Below are positions 17,339 to 26,497 of a stretch of 64,000 nt of DNA, piece after piece. Every line of letters starts with the position of its first letter. Positions within the stretch are counted from its first letter, which is position 1. Position numbers and translations under genes: made by a program. The notes under the pieces were generated by a model. It had not been told where the DNA came from and ran no database searches. It was given only the letters and a program-made list of their open reading frames with translations. Source of the DNA: Nocardia niwae NBRC 108934 = DSM 45340 (GTDB lineage: Bacteria; Actinomycetota; Actinomycetes; Mycobacteriales; Mycobacteriaceae); assembly GCF_001613465.1 (NCBI RefSeq), contig NZ_BDCK01000037.1:89040-153039 (forward strand). Reading direction: 5' to 3'.

Positions 17339-18790
17339 GTGCCGGATTTCGATCTACTGGTGGTCGGCGGTGGCCCGGGCGGATATGTCGCGGCCATCCG
17401 CGCAGCCCAACGCGGCCTGCGTGTCGGCTTGGTGGAGAAGGAGCGCCCGGGCGGAGTCTGCCTGAACTGGGGCTGTATTCCCACCAAAGCGATGCTGCGC
17501 TCCGCGGAGATCTTCCAGACCATCACCGCCGCAGCTGATTTCGGCATCCACGCCGACAACGTGCGCTATGACTTCGCCGCGGTGCGCCGCCGCAAGGACG
17601 ACATCGTCGAGCGACTCACCGGCGGTGTGGCGAGCCTGCTCGCCGCGAACGGCGTCACGGTGATCGAAGGGCATGCGCGCTTCACCGGCCCGACCAGTGT
17701 CGAAGTGTTCGAGGCGGGCAGCTCGCCGATCTTCCCGGGCGGCCCCCGCTACGCCGCCGCACCGACCGCGACCGCCACCCGCACGCTCAGCGCGAAGGAT
17801 GTCGTCATCGCGACCGGATCGGTGCCCGCGCGGCTGCCGATTCCGGGCGCGGACCTGCCGGGCGTCATCACCTCCGACGGCGCGTTCGGGCTGACCGAGG
17901 TGCCCGGACGCCTGGTCGTCATCGGCGGCAGTGCGGTCGGCGCGGAATGGGCCAGCCTGTTCGCGAGCTTCGGCAGCCAGGTCACCGTCGTCGAAATGCA
18001 GGACACCTTGGTCCCGCTGGAGGACGCCGATGTGGGCGCCGCACTGGGACGGTCGTTCACCGAGCGCGGCATCACCGTGCTCACCGGCTCCACGGTCGAG
18101 GCCATCACGCAGGCCGACGCGCTGCGGGTGACCGTGGCGGGCGAGCACGCGCGCGAACTGGCCGCGGACGTGGTGCTGGTCGGCGTCGGACGCCGTCCGA
18201 ATACCGCCGACCTCGGTCTGGACACCGCCGGAGTAGCCACCGACACCCGCGGCTTCATCCCCGTGGATGAGCAGTTGCGCACCGGAGTCGAGCACGTCTA
18301 CGCCATCGGCGACGTCACCGGCCGCGCCCTGCTCGCGCACGTCGCCTCGCACCAAGGGCTCACCGCCGCCGACGTGATCGCCGGGCACCCGGCGCACATC
18401 GACTACACCGCGATCCCCGCCGCTACCTTCACCCACCCCGAGATCGCCAGCGTCGGGCTCACGGAGGCGAAGGCCCGCGCTGCCGGGCACGACGTCGTCA
18501 CCGCGCGCTTCCCCTTCGCGGCGCTGGGCCGGGCCCAGACCTTCGGCGACACCGAGGGCTTCGTGAAAATCGTCGCCGGACAGCGTCATCGGGAAGTGCT
18601 CGGCGTGCACATCATCGGCCCGTCGGCCAGTGACCTGATCACCGAAGGCGCACTGGCCATTTCCCTGGAGGCGACGCTCGACGAACTCGCCGACACCATC
18701 CACGCCCACCCCACTCTCGGCGAGATCGGCATGGAGGCGGCCCTGGCCGGGCTCGGACTGCCCGTGCACATCGCGCCCAGGAAGCGTTGA
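17339..18790 (+). CDS. lpdA: Dihydrolipoyl dehydrogenase (E3)
   Basis: The 483-residue flavoprotein opens with an FAD-binding GGGPGGYVAA motif, followed by the redox disulfide in GGVCLNWGCIPTKAML. An NAD-binding GGSAVGAEWA segment, an FAD site (YAIGDVTG) and the catalytic HAHPTLGE (His-Pro and Glu) near the end complete it. It reoxidises the dihydrolipoyl group of E2 with NAD. The GTG at 17339 follows a GAGGAG ribosome site; an in-frame ATG at 17300 lacks one. It is the first gene of the four-gene complex operon. Its stop codon lies in the ribosome-site region of pdhA. Confidence 0.93.
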   Translation: MPDFDLLVVGGGPGGYVAAIRAAQRGLRVGLVEKERPGGVCLNWGCIPTKAMLRSAEIFQTITAAADFGIHADNVRYDFAAVRRRKDDIVERLTGGVASLLAANGVTVIEGHARFTGPTSVEVFEAGSSPIFPGGPRYAAAPTATATRTLSAKDVVIATGSVPARLPIPGADLPGVITSDGAFGLTEVPGRLVVIGGSAVGAEWASLFASFGSQVTVVEMQDTLVPLEDADVGAALGRSFTERGITVLTGSTVEAITQADALRVTVAGEHARELAADVVLVGVGRRPNTADLGLDTAGVATDTRGFIPVDEQLRTGVEHVYAIGDVTGRALLAHVASHQGLTAADVIAGHPAHIDYTAIPAATFTHPEIASVGLTEAKARAAGHDVVTARFPFAALGRAQTFGDTEGFVKIVAGQRHREVLGVHIIGPSASDLITEGALAISLEATLDELADTIHAHPTLGEIGMEAALAGLGLPVHIAPRKR

Positions 18791-18801
18791 GGAGCCCTGC
18801 C

Positions 18802-19965
18802 GTGACCACCAGCACCACCGCCCGCACACCGAGCCGCAAGACGACGCGGCCCGCTGCCGCGCGATCCTCCGCGCCGGCCCAGCCCGGCGCCGAGAACCGC
18901 GAGACCGACGCCGCCGCGCAGCACTCGGGGGACGCCGCCGACGCACGCATCGCCGCGGAGGATCCCGGCACGCTGCGGGGGCTGTACCGCGACATGCTGT
19001 TCGTGCGCCGCTTCGAGGAGCGCACCGCGCAGAGCTACCAGCAGGCGAAGATCGGCGGCTACTGCCATCTCAACCTCGGCGAGGAGGCCACCGTGGTCGG
19101 GCTCGGCGCGGCCATGCGCCCCACCGACTACCTGTTCACCAACTACCGCGAGCACGGCTACGCGCTGGCCAAAGGCATCGAGCCCGGCCGGGTCATGGCG
19201 GAACTGTACGGCCGTTCCACCGGCACCTCTAAGGGCTGGGGCGGCTCCATGCACATGTACGACACCGCGACCCGCATGCTGGGTGGTTACGCCATCGTGG
19301 GCGGCCAGGTTCCGCTGGCCGTCGGCGCGGCGCTGGCCATCGACTACCGCGGCGACGACGACGTGGTCGTGTGCCAAATGGGCGAGGGCACGACGAACAT
19401 CGGCGCGTTCCACGAGTCGCTGAACATCGCGGCCCTGTGGAACCTGCCGGTGGTGTTCCTGGTGATCAACAACCAGACCGGGATGGGCACCACGGTCGAA
19501 CGCTCCTCCGCCGAACCGGATCTGTGGAAGAGAGCCGCCTCCTACCGCATGCGCGGGGAGCGCGTCGACGGCACCGATGTCCTCGCCGTCCGCGACATGG
19601 CCGGCGAGCTGATCGAAACCGCCCGCCGGGAGCGCAAACCCGCACTGCTCGAGGCGGTCAGTCACCGCCTCAAGGGCCATTCCGTAGTCGATCCGGCGAG
19701 ATACCGCACCGAGGACGCGGTGGCGACCGCCCGGAGCAACGATCCGGTCGACCGCTGGCGTGACGCGCTGCTGACCGCCGGTGTGCTGGACGAGGATTCC
19801 GCGGCCGCGCTCGAAGCCGAGGTGGCCGACGCGGTCGCCGACGCGGTCGAATTCGCCGACGCCAGTCCGCATCCGGAGCCGTCGAGCCTGTTCGACTTCA
19901 ATTACGCGACGCCCGTGGCGGGCGACTCGCGCCGTCTGCCCGCCGATCCGCTCTTCACCACGTAA
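18802..19965 (+). CDS. pdhA: Pyruvate dehydrogenase-type E1 component, alpha subunit
   Basis: The 387-residue protein begins with a low-complexity T/A/R-rich extension of about 45 residues, then the E1-alpha domain: LYRDMLFVRRFEERTAQSYQ, TNYREHGYALAKG, TSKGWGGSMHMYD and the thiamine diphosphate site GEGTTN ending in VINN. It decarboxylates a 2-oxoacid together with E1-beta. GEG replaces the commoner GDG at the thiamine site. The GTG at 18802 follows GAGGAG. The substrate is probably pyruvate; an acetoin or branched-chain substrate is not excluded, although no acoX gene is present. Confidence 0.9.
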   Translation: MTTSTTARTPSRKTTRPAAARSSAPAQPGAENRETDAAAQHSGDAADARIAAEDPGTLRGLYRDMLFVRRFEERTAQSYQQAKIGGYCHLNLGEEATVVGLGAAMRPTDYLFTNYREHGYALAKGIEPGRVMAELYGRSTGTSKGWGGSMHMYDTATRMLGGYAIVGGQVPLAVGAALAIDYRGDDDVVVCQMGEGTTNIGAFHESLNIAALWNLPVVFLVINNQTGMGTTVERSSAEPDLWKRAASYRMRGERVDGTDVLAVRDMAGELIETARRERKPALLEAVSHRLKGHSVVDPARYRTEDAVATARSNDPVDRWRDALLTAGVLDEDSAAALEAEVADAVADAVEFADASPHPEPSSLFDFNYATPVAGDSRRLPADPLFTT

Positions 19966-19975
19966 GGACACCACC

Positions 19976-20968
19976 GTGGCTGTCATGACCTACCGCGAAG
20001 CGCTGCGCGAAACCCTCCGCGAGCAGATGCGGCGCGACGACGATGTCTTCCTCATCGGGGAGGAGATCGGCGTCTTCGAAGGCTCCTACAAGATCACCGC
20101 CGGACTGCTGGCCGAATTCGGCGAGAAGCGGGTCCGCGACACTCCCATCGCCGAGGAGGGCTTCGTCGGGGCGGCGATCGGTGCCGCCATGCTCGGGCTG
20201 CGTCCGGTCGTGGAGATCATGACGATCAACTTCTCGCTGCTGGCGTTGGATCAGATCGTCAACCACGCCGCCAAGATCTACGGCATGTTCGGCGGACAGA
20301 CCAGCGTGCCGATGGTCATCCGCACCCCGGGCGGCGGCGGCCAGCAGCTGGGCGCGACACATTCGCAGAACGTGGAGCTGTATTACGCGTTCGTTCCGGG
20401 CCTGAAAGTGGTCGCGCCGAGCACGCCGGCCGACGCGCGGGCGCTGCTCGAGGCCGCCATCGCAGACGACGATCCGGTGCTGTTCCTGGAGAACCTGTCG
20501 CTCTACAACACCAAAGGTGAAGTGCCGGACAACCTTCCGGCAGCACAGATCGGCAAGGCCGCGGTCACGAGGACCGGTTCCGACATCACGCTGATCGGCT
20601 ACTCCCGCATGGCCACGGTCTGCTCCGAAGTCGCCGAACGACTCGCCGCCGACGGTTTCTCGGCCGAGGTCGTCGACCTGCGCAGCCTTCGTCCGCTCGA
20701 CCGCGCCACCCTGGTCGAATCCGTCCGTAAAACCGGCTGCGCCGTGATCGGCGAGGACGACTGGCTCACCTACGGCATCGGCGCCGAGGTCGCCGCCTCC
20801 CTCTCCGACGGCGCCTTCGACTATCTGGACGCCCCGGTTCGCCGGGTGGCCATGGCCGAGGTGCCGCTGCCCTATGCCAAGCCGCTCGAACGGCTCGCCC
20901 TGCCGTCGGCCGATTCGCTGTACACCGCCGCCGTGGAAACCCTCACGGCCGTCGGCAAGCGACGCTGA
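19976..20968 (+). CDS. pdhB: Pyruvate dehydrogenase-type E1 component, beta subunit
   Basis: The 330-residue transketolase-like protein has the E1-beta signatures FLIGEEIGVFEGSYKITAGL, RVRDTPIAEEGFVGAAIGAA, DQIVNHAAKIYGMFGGQ and TPGGGGQQLGATHSQ, and a C-terminal VVDLRSLRPLDRATLVESV domain. It completes the thiamine-dependent E1 tetramer with PdhA. The GTG at 19976 follows an AAGGA site ten bases after the pdhA stop. The upstream part of the open frame overlaps pdhA and is a shadow. Confidence 0.92.
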   Translation: MAVMTYREALRETLREQMRRDDDVFLIGEEIGVFEGSYKITAGLLAEFGEKRVRDTPIAEEGFVGAAIGAAMLGLRPVVEIMTINFSLLALDQIVNHAAKIYGMFGGQTSVPMVIRTPGGGGQQLGATHSQNVELYYAFVPGLKVVAPSTPADARALLEAAIADDDPVLFLENLSLYNTKGEVPDNLPAAQIGKAAVTRTGSDITLIGYSRMATVCSEVAERLAADGFSAEVVDLRSLRPLDRATLVESVRKTGCAVIGEDDWLTYGIGAEVAASLSDGAFDYLDAPVRRVAMAEVPLPYAKPLERLALPSADSLYTAAVETLTAVGKRR

Positions 20969-20987
20969 GACACCAGAGGACGCATCC

Positions 20988-22250
20988 ATGCCCGAAATCA
21001 CCATGCCCCGCCTCTCCGACACCATGGAGGAAGGCGTCATCGTCTCCTGGCTCAAGCAGGTGGGCGATCCGGTCGAGCGAGGCGAAGTCCTCGCGGAGAT
21101 CGAAACCGACAAGGCGCTCATGGAACTGGAGGCCTACGACGACGGCGTACTCGAGCAGATTCTCGCCGTGGCGGGCGCTCGGGTGCCGATCGGGACGCCC
21201 ATCGGGCTCATCGGCGACGGCAGCGGCGCCACCGCGAGCGGTAGCGGACCTGACCCCGCGCCACCCGCACCCGCCGAGCGGGCTCCTCGCCACGATGTCG
21301 CCGAGCCGGGCACTCGCACAGTGCCGGCTGCCACCGCCGGTGAAACCGTCGCAGCCGATACCCGCGGACCAGCGGGCCGGAAGAAGTCGTCGCCGCTGGC
21401 GCGCAAGATCGCCGACGAACTCGGTGTCGACCTCTCCGCCGTGGTGGGCACCGGCCCGGGCGGACGCATCGTCCGCCAGGATGTCGAATCCGCGCATCGC
21501 GCAGCGGAACTCGACACGCCTCTGGCAGCCGCTCCGCCGACCGGATTCTCCCCGGCGCAGGGCGACTACGAGGAGATTCCGCTGACCGGTATCCAACGGG
21601 TGTCGGCCACGCGGCTCACCGAGAGCAAACAGCAGGCTCCACACATCTATCTGACCACCGCGATCGACGTCACCGAGCTGTTCGGCTTCCGTACGCAGGT
21701 GAACGCCACGCTGGCACAGACCGGCGCGAAGGTCAGCGTGAACGATCTGCTGATCAAAGCCGTCGCCGTGACACTGCGGGGCAACCCCTCGGTCAACGTC
21801 TCGTTCGCCGGTCAGAAGCTGTTGCGCCACCGTGGCATACACCTCGGCATGGCGGTCGCGACCCCCGCGGGCCTGCTCGTCCCGGTACTGCGCGACGCGG
21901 ATCGGAAAAGCGTGTCCGAGATCGCCGCCGAGAGTCGCGACAAAGCCGAGCGCGCCCGTGAACGCAAGCTGCGGGCCGAGGAAATGAGCGGCGGCACCTT
22001 CACCATCTCCAACCTGGGGATGTTCGGGATCGAGCACTTCACCGCCGTGATCAACCCACCGGAGGCGGCCATCCTGGCCGTCGGCGCAGCCACCGACGAA
22101 CTGCGCCTGGACGACGGTCACGTCGTGACCCGGAAGATCCTGCGGGTCACCCTGTCCGCCGATCATCGTGTCATCGACGGAGCCGTGGCCGCGCAATTCC
22201 TGCAACAGCTGAAGGAATTGCTCGAACACCCGCTCCGCATCGTGACCTGA
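20988..22250 (+). CDS. pdhC: Dihydrolipoamide acetyltransferase (E2)
   Basis: The 420-residue protein has one lipoyl domain (residues 1-75, with the lipoylated lysine in ETDKALME), a Pro/Ala-rich linker, a peripheral subunit-binding domain (about 128-165, SSPLARKIADELGVDLSAVV) and the catalytic acyltransferase domain ending in DHRVIDGA, which supplies the active-site His and Asp. It moves the acyl group to CoA and forms the core of the complex. The ATG follows AGAGGA, 19 bases after pdhB. The operon ends here with a terminator. Confidence 0.93.
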   Translation: MPEITMPRLSDTMEEGVIVSWLKQVGDPVERGEVLAEIETDKALMELEAYDDGVLEQILAVAGARVPIGTPIGLIGDGSGATASGSGPDPAPPAPAERAPRHDVAEPGTRTVPAATAGETVAADTRGPAGRKKSSPLARKIADELGVDLSAVVGTGPGGRIVRQDVESAHRAAELDTPLAAAPPTGFSPAQGDYEEIPLTGIQRVSATRLTESKQQAPHIYLTTAIDVTELFGFRTQVNATLAQTGAKVSVNDLLIKAVAVTLRGNPSVNVSFAGQKLLRHRGIHLGMAVATPAGLLVPVLRDADRKSVSEIAAESRDKAERARERKLRAEEMSGGTFTISNLGMFGIEHFTAVINPPEAAILAVGAATDELRLDDGHVVTRKILRVTLSADHRVIDGAVAAQFLQQLKELLEHPLRIVT

Positions 22251-22266
22251 TCCCCACGGCCGGTCG

Positions 22267-22293
22267 CTTGCCGCACCGAGCCGGTGCGGCAAG
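22267..22293. terminator. Bidirectional terminator hairpin
   Basis: A perfect 12-bp stem (CTTGCCGCACCG and its complement) closes a three-base loop, 16 bases after the pdhC stop. It lies between convergent genes, pdhC and the DUF1801 gene. Confidence 0.85.
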
Positions 22294-22303
22294 GGCGCAG
22301 CTG

Positions 22304-22777
22304 TCAGCCCGCCGCCTTCTGCACCAGGTCGCCGATCCTCGCCTCGTCGGCCGCGGTCAGTTTCGTCAAGGCGAAGGCAGTCGGCCACATGGTGCCGTCG
22401 TCGAGGCCGGCGATGTCGTTGAAACCGAAGGTGGCGTAGCGGGATTTGAACTTCTCCGCGCTCTGGAAGAAGCAGAGGACTTTGCCGTCCTTGGCGTACG
22501 CGGGCATGCCGTACCAGAGTTTCGGGGACAAGTCCGGGGCGCTGGCCTTGACGACGGCGTGCAGCCGCTCGGCCATGACCCGGTCGGATTCCGACATCCC
22601 GGCGATCTTCGCGAGCACGTCCTTCTCTCCGTCCGCCTTCGCCGCCCGCGAGCCCCGGCGCGCGGCCGTCTTCAGCTCCGCGGCGTGCTCTTTCATCGCG
22701 GCTCGTTCCTCGTCGGTGAATCCGACGGAGGCCTTGGTCTTGGTGCTGGTGCGTGTGGTGGTCTTCTGCGCGTTCAT
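22304..22777 (-). CDS. DUF1801 domain protein (YdhG-like)
   Basis: The 157-residue protein has a Lys/Thr-rich start, then a helical segment (FTDEERAAMKEHAAELKTAA) and the DUF1801 core with PKLWYGMPAYAKDGKVLCFF and a YATFGFN segment. Members resemble frataxin-like iron chaperones structurally, but their role is not settled. The ATG follows AGGAGACC. It is codirectional with the VOC protein upstream of it, 52 bases apart, and the two may form an operon. Confidence 0.85.
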   Translation of the reverse strand: MNAQKTTTRTSTKTKASVGFTDEERAAMKEHAAELKTAARRGSRAAKADGEKDVLAKIAGMSESDRVMAERLHAVVKASAPDLSPKLWYGMPAYAKDGKVLCFFQSAEKFKSRYATFGFNDIAGLDDGTMWPTAFALTKLTAADEARIGDLVQKAAG

Positions 22778-22829
22778 GACGTGGTCTCCTGTGTGGCGTC
22801 TGGGATGAGGGTGGTTCGGGTTTCGGCGC

Positions 22830-23186
22830 TCAGCGGTCCTGGATCAGCCCGAGGACATTGCCGTCGGTGTCGGTGATGGTGGCGACCAGGCGGCCGCCGC
22901 CGACGTCGTGCGCGGGCTCGGTCAGGGTGGCGCCCGCGGCGGTCACCTCCGCGAGCTTCGCCTCCATGTCCGGCACGTGCCAGTAGGCCACCGGTGCGGT
23001 CAGCCCTTGCGGCCCGCCGTTCGGCACCAGCCCGATGTGCTGGCCTTCGGCGTCGAAGCCGACGTAGTAGGACGTGTCGGTCTGCGGTGGCACGCCGAGC
23101 AGGGCGGTGAACAGCGCCTTGGCCGCCGCCAGGTCCGACACGGGATGCAGGACGGTCTTGATTCCCTGCGTGGGAGAGCTGGACAT
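22830..23186 (-). CDS. VOC-family (glyoxalase/bleomycin-resistance fold) protein
   Basis: The 118-residue protein has the paired beta-alpha-beta-beta-beta repeats of the VOC superfamily: IKTVLHPVSDLAAAKALFTA and LLGVPP in the first, PVAYWHVPDMEAKLAEVTAA and DTDGNVLGLIQDR in the second. Members bind a metal or small ligand; the reaction here is not predictable. The ATG at 23186 follows GAAGGAG, so I reject the longer frame. It probably starts a two-gene unit with the DUF1801 gene. Confidence 0.87.
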   Translation of the reverse strand: MSSSPTQGIKTVLHPVSDLAAAKALFTALLGVPPQTDTSYYVGFDAEGQHIGLVPNGGPQGLTAPVAYWHVPDMEAKLAEVTAAGATLTEPAHDVGGGRLVATITDTDGNVLGLIQDR

Positions 23187-23402
23187 GATCACTCCTTCGA
23201 GTCGTCGGTCACGTGGTCCCGGTGCTCGCCTGTCGAGGTGAACCGGACTGCTCACAGCATCTCCCCCGGCCCCACCGACCCACATCCGTGGCGACCACGG
23301 AACCGACCACGGATCCGCGACACCGAGCGTCCACGATGGCGCCACCGGTACAGAACCGACCGCGCAGTCTGAGTGCTACGGGAGTACGGCAGAATCGGTG
23401 CC

Positions 23403-26201
23403 ATGGCAGCGACGGTGGAGATTTCGGCTCGGGAAGCCGAGGTGCTGGCGCTGGTGGGGGAACATCTGAGCAACGCCGAGATCGGGGCGCGCCTGTTCAT
23501 CTCGGTACGCACCGTGGAAAGCCACGTCTCCTCGCTGCTGCGCAAGCTGGAGGTTCCGGATCGGCGGGCGCTGGCCCAGCGCGCCTCCGCTCCGGCTCGT
23601 CCCGGCCGGACGCAGCCGGCGCCGGTGTTGCCCGCCCCGCTGACGTCGTTCGTCGGCCGCGGCCGCGAGCGGGCCGAGCTGACCGAGATGATCAGAAAGC
23701 ACCGGCAGGTGACCGCCGTCGGTCCCGGCGGAGTCGGCAAGACCCGGCTCGCGTTGACGGTCGCCGCAGAGCTGGCCGGCGAGTACCCCGACGGCGTTTG
23801 GTTCGTCGACCTGGTCCCCCTCGCCGGCTCGGACACCTGCGCGGTCGCGGGCACCGTCGCCCTCGCGCTCGGCCTCGGTGAGCAGCCCGGCCGCGCGATG
23901 GACGAATCGGTTCCTGCCGCACTGGCCGACCGGCACGCCTTGCTCGTACTCGACAACTGCGAGCATGTACGCGACGGCGTGGCGCCGTTCCTCGAACGGC
24001 TGCTCGCGACGTGCCCCGGCGTGACGGTGCTGGCGACCAGCCGGGCGCGACTGATGGTGCCGTTCGAACGGGCGTACACCGTCCCGCCGATGTCGTTGAC
24101 CGGCGACGGCGCGTCGGATGCGGTCGAGCTGTTCATGGAGCGCGCGGAGGCGGGCGGCTGGCCGCCGAATCACGCGCTGCGCGATCAGATCGCCGCGTTC
24201 TGCGCGCGCCTGGATGGCGTCGCGCTGGCGATCGAACTGGCCGCCGCCCGCTGGACCACCCTCGGACTGGACGGCCTCGAAGCCGGGCTCTCCGATCAAC
24301 TCCGGATGCTGGCCGGGGGCTCACGCGCCGAGGACCGGCACCGATCCGTGCGAGCGGCGCTGGACTGGAGTCACGCTCTGCTGGAGCCGGAGGATCGCGT
24401 ACTGCTGCGCCGGGTATCGGTGTTCATGAAATCGTTCACCGTCGCGGCCGCCGCGGAAGTGGCCGCGTGCGGGAAAAGCGTGGTCGCCGACGGACTGGCC
24501 CGGCTCGCCGAGCAGAGCCTGCTGGTGGTGACGGCCTCGGCGAACGGTACCGAATACCGCGCGCTGGAGACCATCCGCCAGTACGGAACCGAGCAGCTCA
24601 CCGAGGCCGGCGAGCTCGCCGACATCCGGTCTCGCCACCTGAGCTGGTGCCTGACCGAGGCCGCCGCCCTGACGGTGGTAGGCGCGGACTGGCGGCCCCG
24701 ATTCGACGCGGTGGCCGACGATTTCCGCGCCACGATGGCGTGGGCCGCCGACCGGCCGGAGCGGCGCGCGGATGCGTCCCGCTTGGCCCAGGACATGGCG
24801 CAGCTGTGTTTCACCCGCAATCTGATCGGCGAGTCCCAGATGCGCTACGAACAGGCGGCCGCGCTCGCGGACGACCCGGCCACCGCCGCCGCGATGCTCC
24901 GGCACGCCGCGGCCGCGGCCGGATGCCAGATGCGGGGCGACGACATGCATCGCCTCCACCGCGCGGCCGCCGAGGCCGCCCTCCGGTCCGGCGACTCCGC
25001 AGGCGCAGCCCGCGACCTGGCGACCGCCGCCGCCAACGCGTACCGGTTCGCGAGCAAGTTCGTCCGCCCCCTGCCACCGGAGGAGGCGGTCGCACTCATC
25101 ACCGAGGCCCAGCAGCTCGCCGGTGCGGACCCGGCGGCTCGGGCCGCTGTGGCGCTGGCCGACGCCGGGCGGACGCTCACCGATGCTCTGACCGACCAGC
25201 ACTCCTCCGGCGACGCCGTGCCGGCGACCATCGAACGAGCCGAGCATGCGGTCGAACTCGCGCACCGTACGCAGGACCCGCTTGCCGAGTCCGCCGCACT
25301 CGACACCCTCGCCGGCGCCCACAGCTTGGCCGGTGACACGTTCACCGCCGCGGCCGTCGCCAAGCGCCGAATGGCGCTGCTGGAGTCCATCCCGAATACA
25401 GCGATCGGCACGCCGGAGCTGATCGACGCGCTGGGCGAGGCCGCCGAGGCCGAACTCGGCGCGGGAGACCTGCGGGGCGCTCGCCGATGGGCACAGCGAC
25501 TCGCGGATCACCCCCTGCTCGCCGAGGTCGGACATCGTGCGACGAGCTGGCTGCTGGTGACCGACGCGCTGGCCGGCCACGCCGGAGGCGTTCGCACCCA
25601 CAGCGTCCGGTTCCTCGAGGCGTGGCAACGGGTCGGCGACCCGGCCAAGTCGGGCCTCGGTCCGGCGGTAGCGGGTGTGGCGATGATCCACGACCTGTGT
25701 GGCGACCACGACGCTCACCGCGAGTGGGACGCGGTGGTTCGCGGGCTGGGCGCGTCACCAGCGCATCTGCACGGATACGGGGCGGTCTTCGACGCGCTCG
25801 CGCTGCTCCACCGTGGACGGGCGAGCGAGGCGCTCGAACGGATGGCAGCCGAACCGGGCGAGGTGTGGCGCTGGGTGACGTGGATCTGGCTGCACTGGTA
25901 TGTGGCGCTGCGGGCGGAAGCCGGCGTGCTCGCAGGGGCATCCGATGCCGTCGAACGCTTGGCCGAGGCCCGGACCGTCGTCGCCGGGAACCCCGTCGCC
26001 TACGCCATCGTGCAGCGAGCCGAAGCACTGCTGTCCGGCGACCGCGAACGCCTGCTCGCCACGGCGGACGCGTTCGAGGCAGCCGGTTGCTCCTACCAGT
26101 CGGCGCGCACCAGGGTGCTCGCCGGCGGCGACCACGCCGTCCACGGCGCGGCCGCGCTCGCCGACCTCGGCTTCGTCCCCATGGCCCGCGTCGCCTCGTA
26201 G
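23403..26201 (+). CDS. LuxR-HTH / NB-ARC ATPase transcriptional regulator
   Basis: This protein has 932 residues. A LuxR-type HTH sits at the N-terminus (about 8-60, REAEVLALVGEHLSNAEIGA and SVRTVESHVSSLLRKLEV), followed by an NB-ARC ATPase (Walker A GPGGVGKT at 107-114, Walker B LLVLDNCEH), a winged-helix part (LEPEDRVLLRRVSVF) and a long helical repeat region. Ligand binding to the repeats is expected to control ATP-dependent activation. In most large LuxR regulators the HTH is C-terminal. The ATG at 23403 lacks a clear ribosome site; a GTG 30 bases upstream is in frame. No target operon is evident nearby. Confidence 0.87.
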   Translation: MAATVEISAREAEVLALVGEHLSNAEIGARLFISVRTVESHVSSLLRKLEVPDRRALAQRASAPARPGRTQPAPVLPAPLTSFVGRGRERAELTEMIRKHRQVTAVGPGGVGKTRLALTVAAELAGEYPDGVWFVDLVPLAGSDTCAVAGTVALALGLGEQPGRAMDESVPAALADRHALLVLDNCEHVRDGVAPFLERLLATCPGVTVLATSRARLMVPFERAYTVPPMSLTGDGASDAVELFMERAEAGGWPPNHALRDQIAAFCARLDGVALAIELAAARWTTLGLDGLEAGLSDQLRMLAGGSRAEDRHRSVRAALDWSHALLEPEDRVLLRRVSVFMKSFTVAAAAEVAACGKSVVADGLARLAEQSLLVVTASANGTEYRALETIRQYGTEQLTEAGELADIRSRHLSWCLTEAAALTVVGADWRPRFDAVADDFRATMAWAADRPERRADASRLAQDMAQLCFTRNLIGESQMRYEQAAALADDPATAAAMLRHAAAAAGCQMRGDDMHRLHRAAAEAALRSGDSAGAARDLATAAANAYRFASKFVRPLPPEEAVALITEAQQLAGADPAARAAVALADAGRTLTDALTDQHSSGDAVPATIERAEHAVELAHRTQDPLAESAALDTLAGAHSLAGDTFTAAAVAKRRMALLESIPNTAIGTPELIDALGEAAEAELGAGDLRGARRWAQRLADHPLLAEVGHRATSWLLVTDALAGHAGGVRTHSVRFLEAWQRVGDPAKSGLGPAVAGVAMIHDLCGDHDAHREWDAVVRGLGASPAHLHGYGAVFDALALLHRGRASEALERMAAEPGEVWRWVTWIWLHWYVALRAEAGVLAGASDAVERLAEARTVVAGNPVAYAIVQRAEALLSGDRERLLATADAFEAAGCSYQSARTRVLAGGDHAVHGAAALADLGFVPMARVAS

Positions 26202-26224
26202 GTCGCCGACGCGGCGGGGCGCGC

Positions 26225-26479
26225 CTATTCGGGCTGCTGTGCCCCGCGACGGAACAATCGCCGGACCAGCCCACGGATGTCGAAAGCGCCTCGCGGTCGC
26301 GCAGCGACGGATGCGGCGGTCTCCGGCGCCGACGTCACCTGGGCGAACCGCGCGTGCAACTGTTCACGGACCTGGTCCGGGGTGTAGGCACGGCGGCGGC
26401 GCTCGGCGCGCACCACCACGACACCGGTGGCAACCACACCGGCCACACCCGCCAATCCCACTGCCTTCCACCACCTCAT
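26225..26479 (-). CDS. Small single-pass membrane protein, hypothetical
   Basis: The 84-residue protein has an N-terminal membrane helix (MRWWKAVGLAGVAGVVATGV), a basic patch RAERRRRAYTPDQVREQLH and a charged C-terminal tail. The start at 26479 is set by this signal-anchor-like N-terminus; the open frame continues upstream without meaning. It is divergent from the permuted papain-fold gene, with 18 bases between the two starts, so their promoters must overlap each other's 5' ends. The function is unknown. Confidence 0.6.
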   Translation of the reverse strand: MRWWKAVGLAGVAGVVATGVVVVRAERRRRAYTPDQVREQLHARFAQVTSAPETAASVAARPRGAFDIRGLVRRLFRRGAQQPE

Positions 26480-26497
26480 ACCGCATAGGCTACGACC

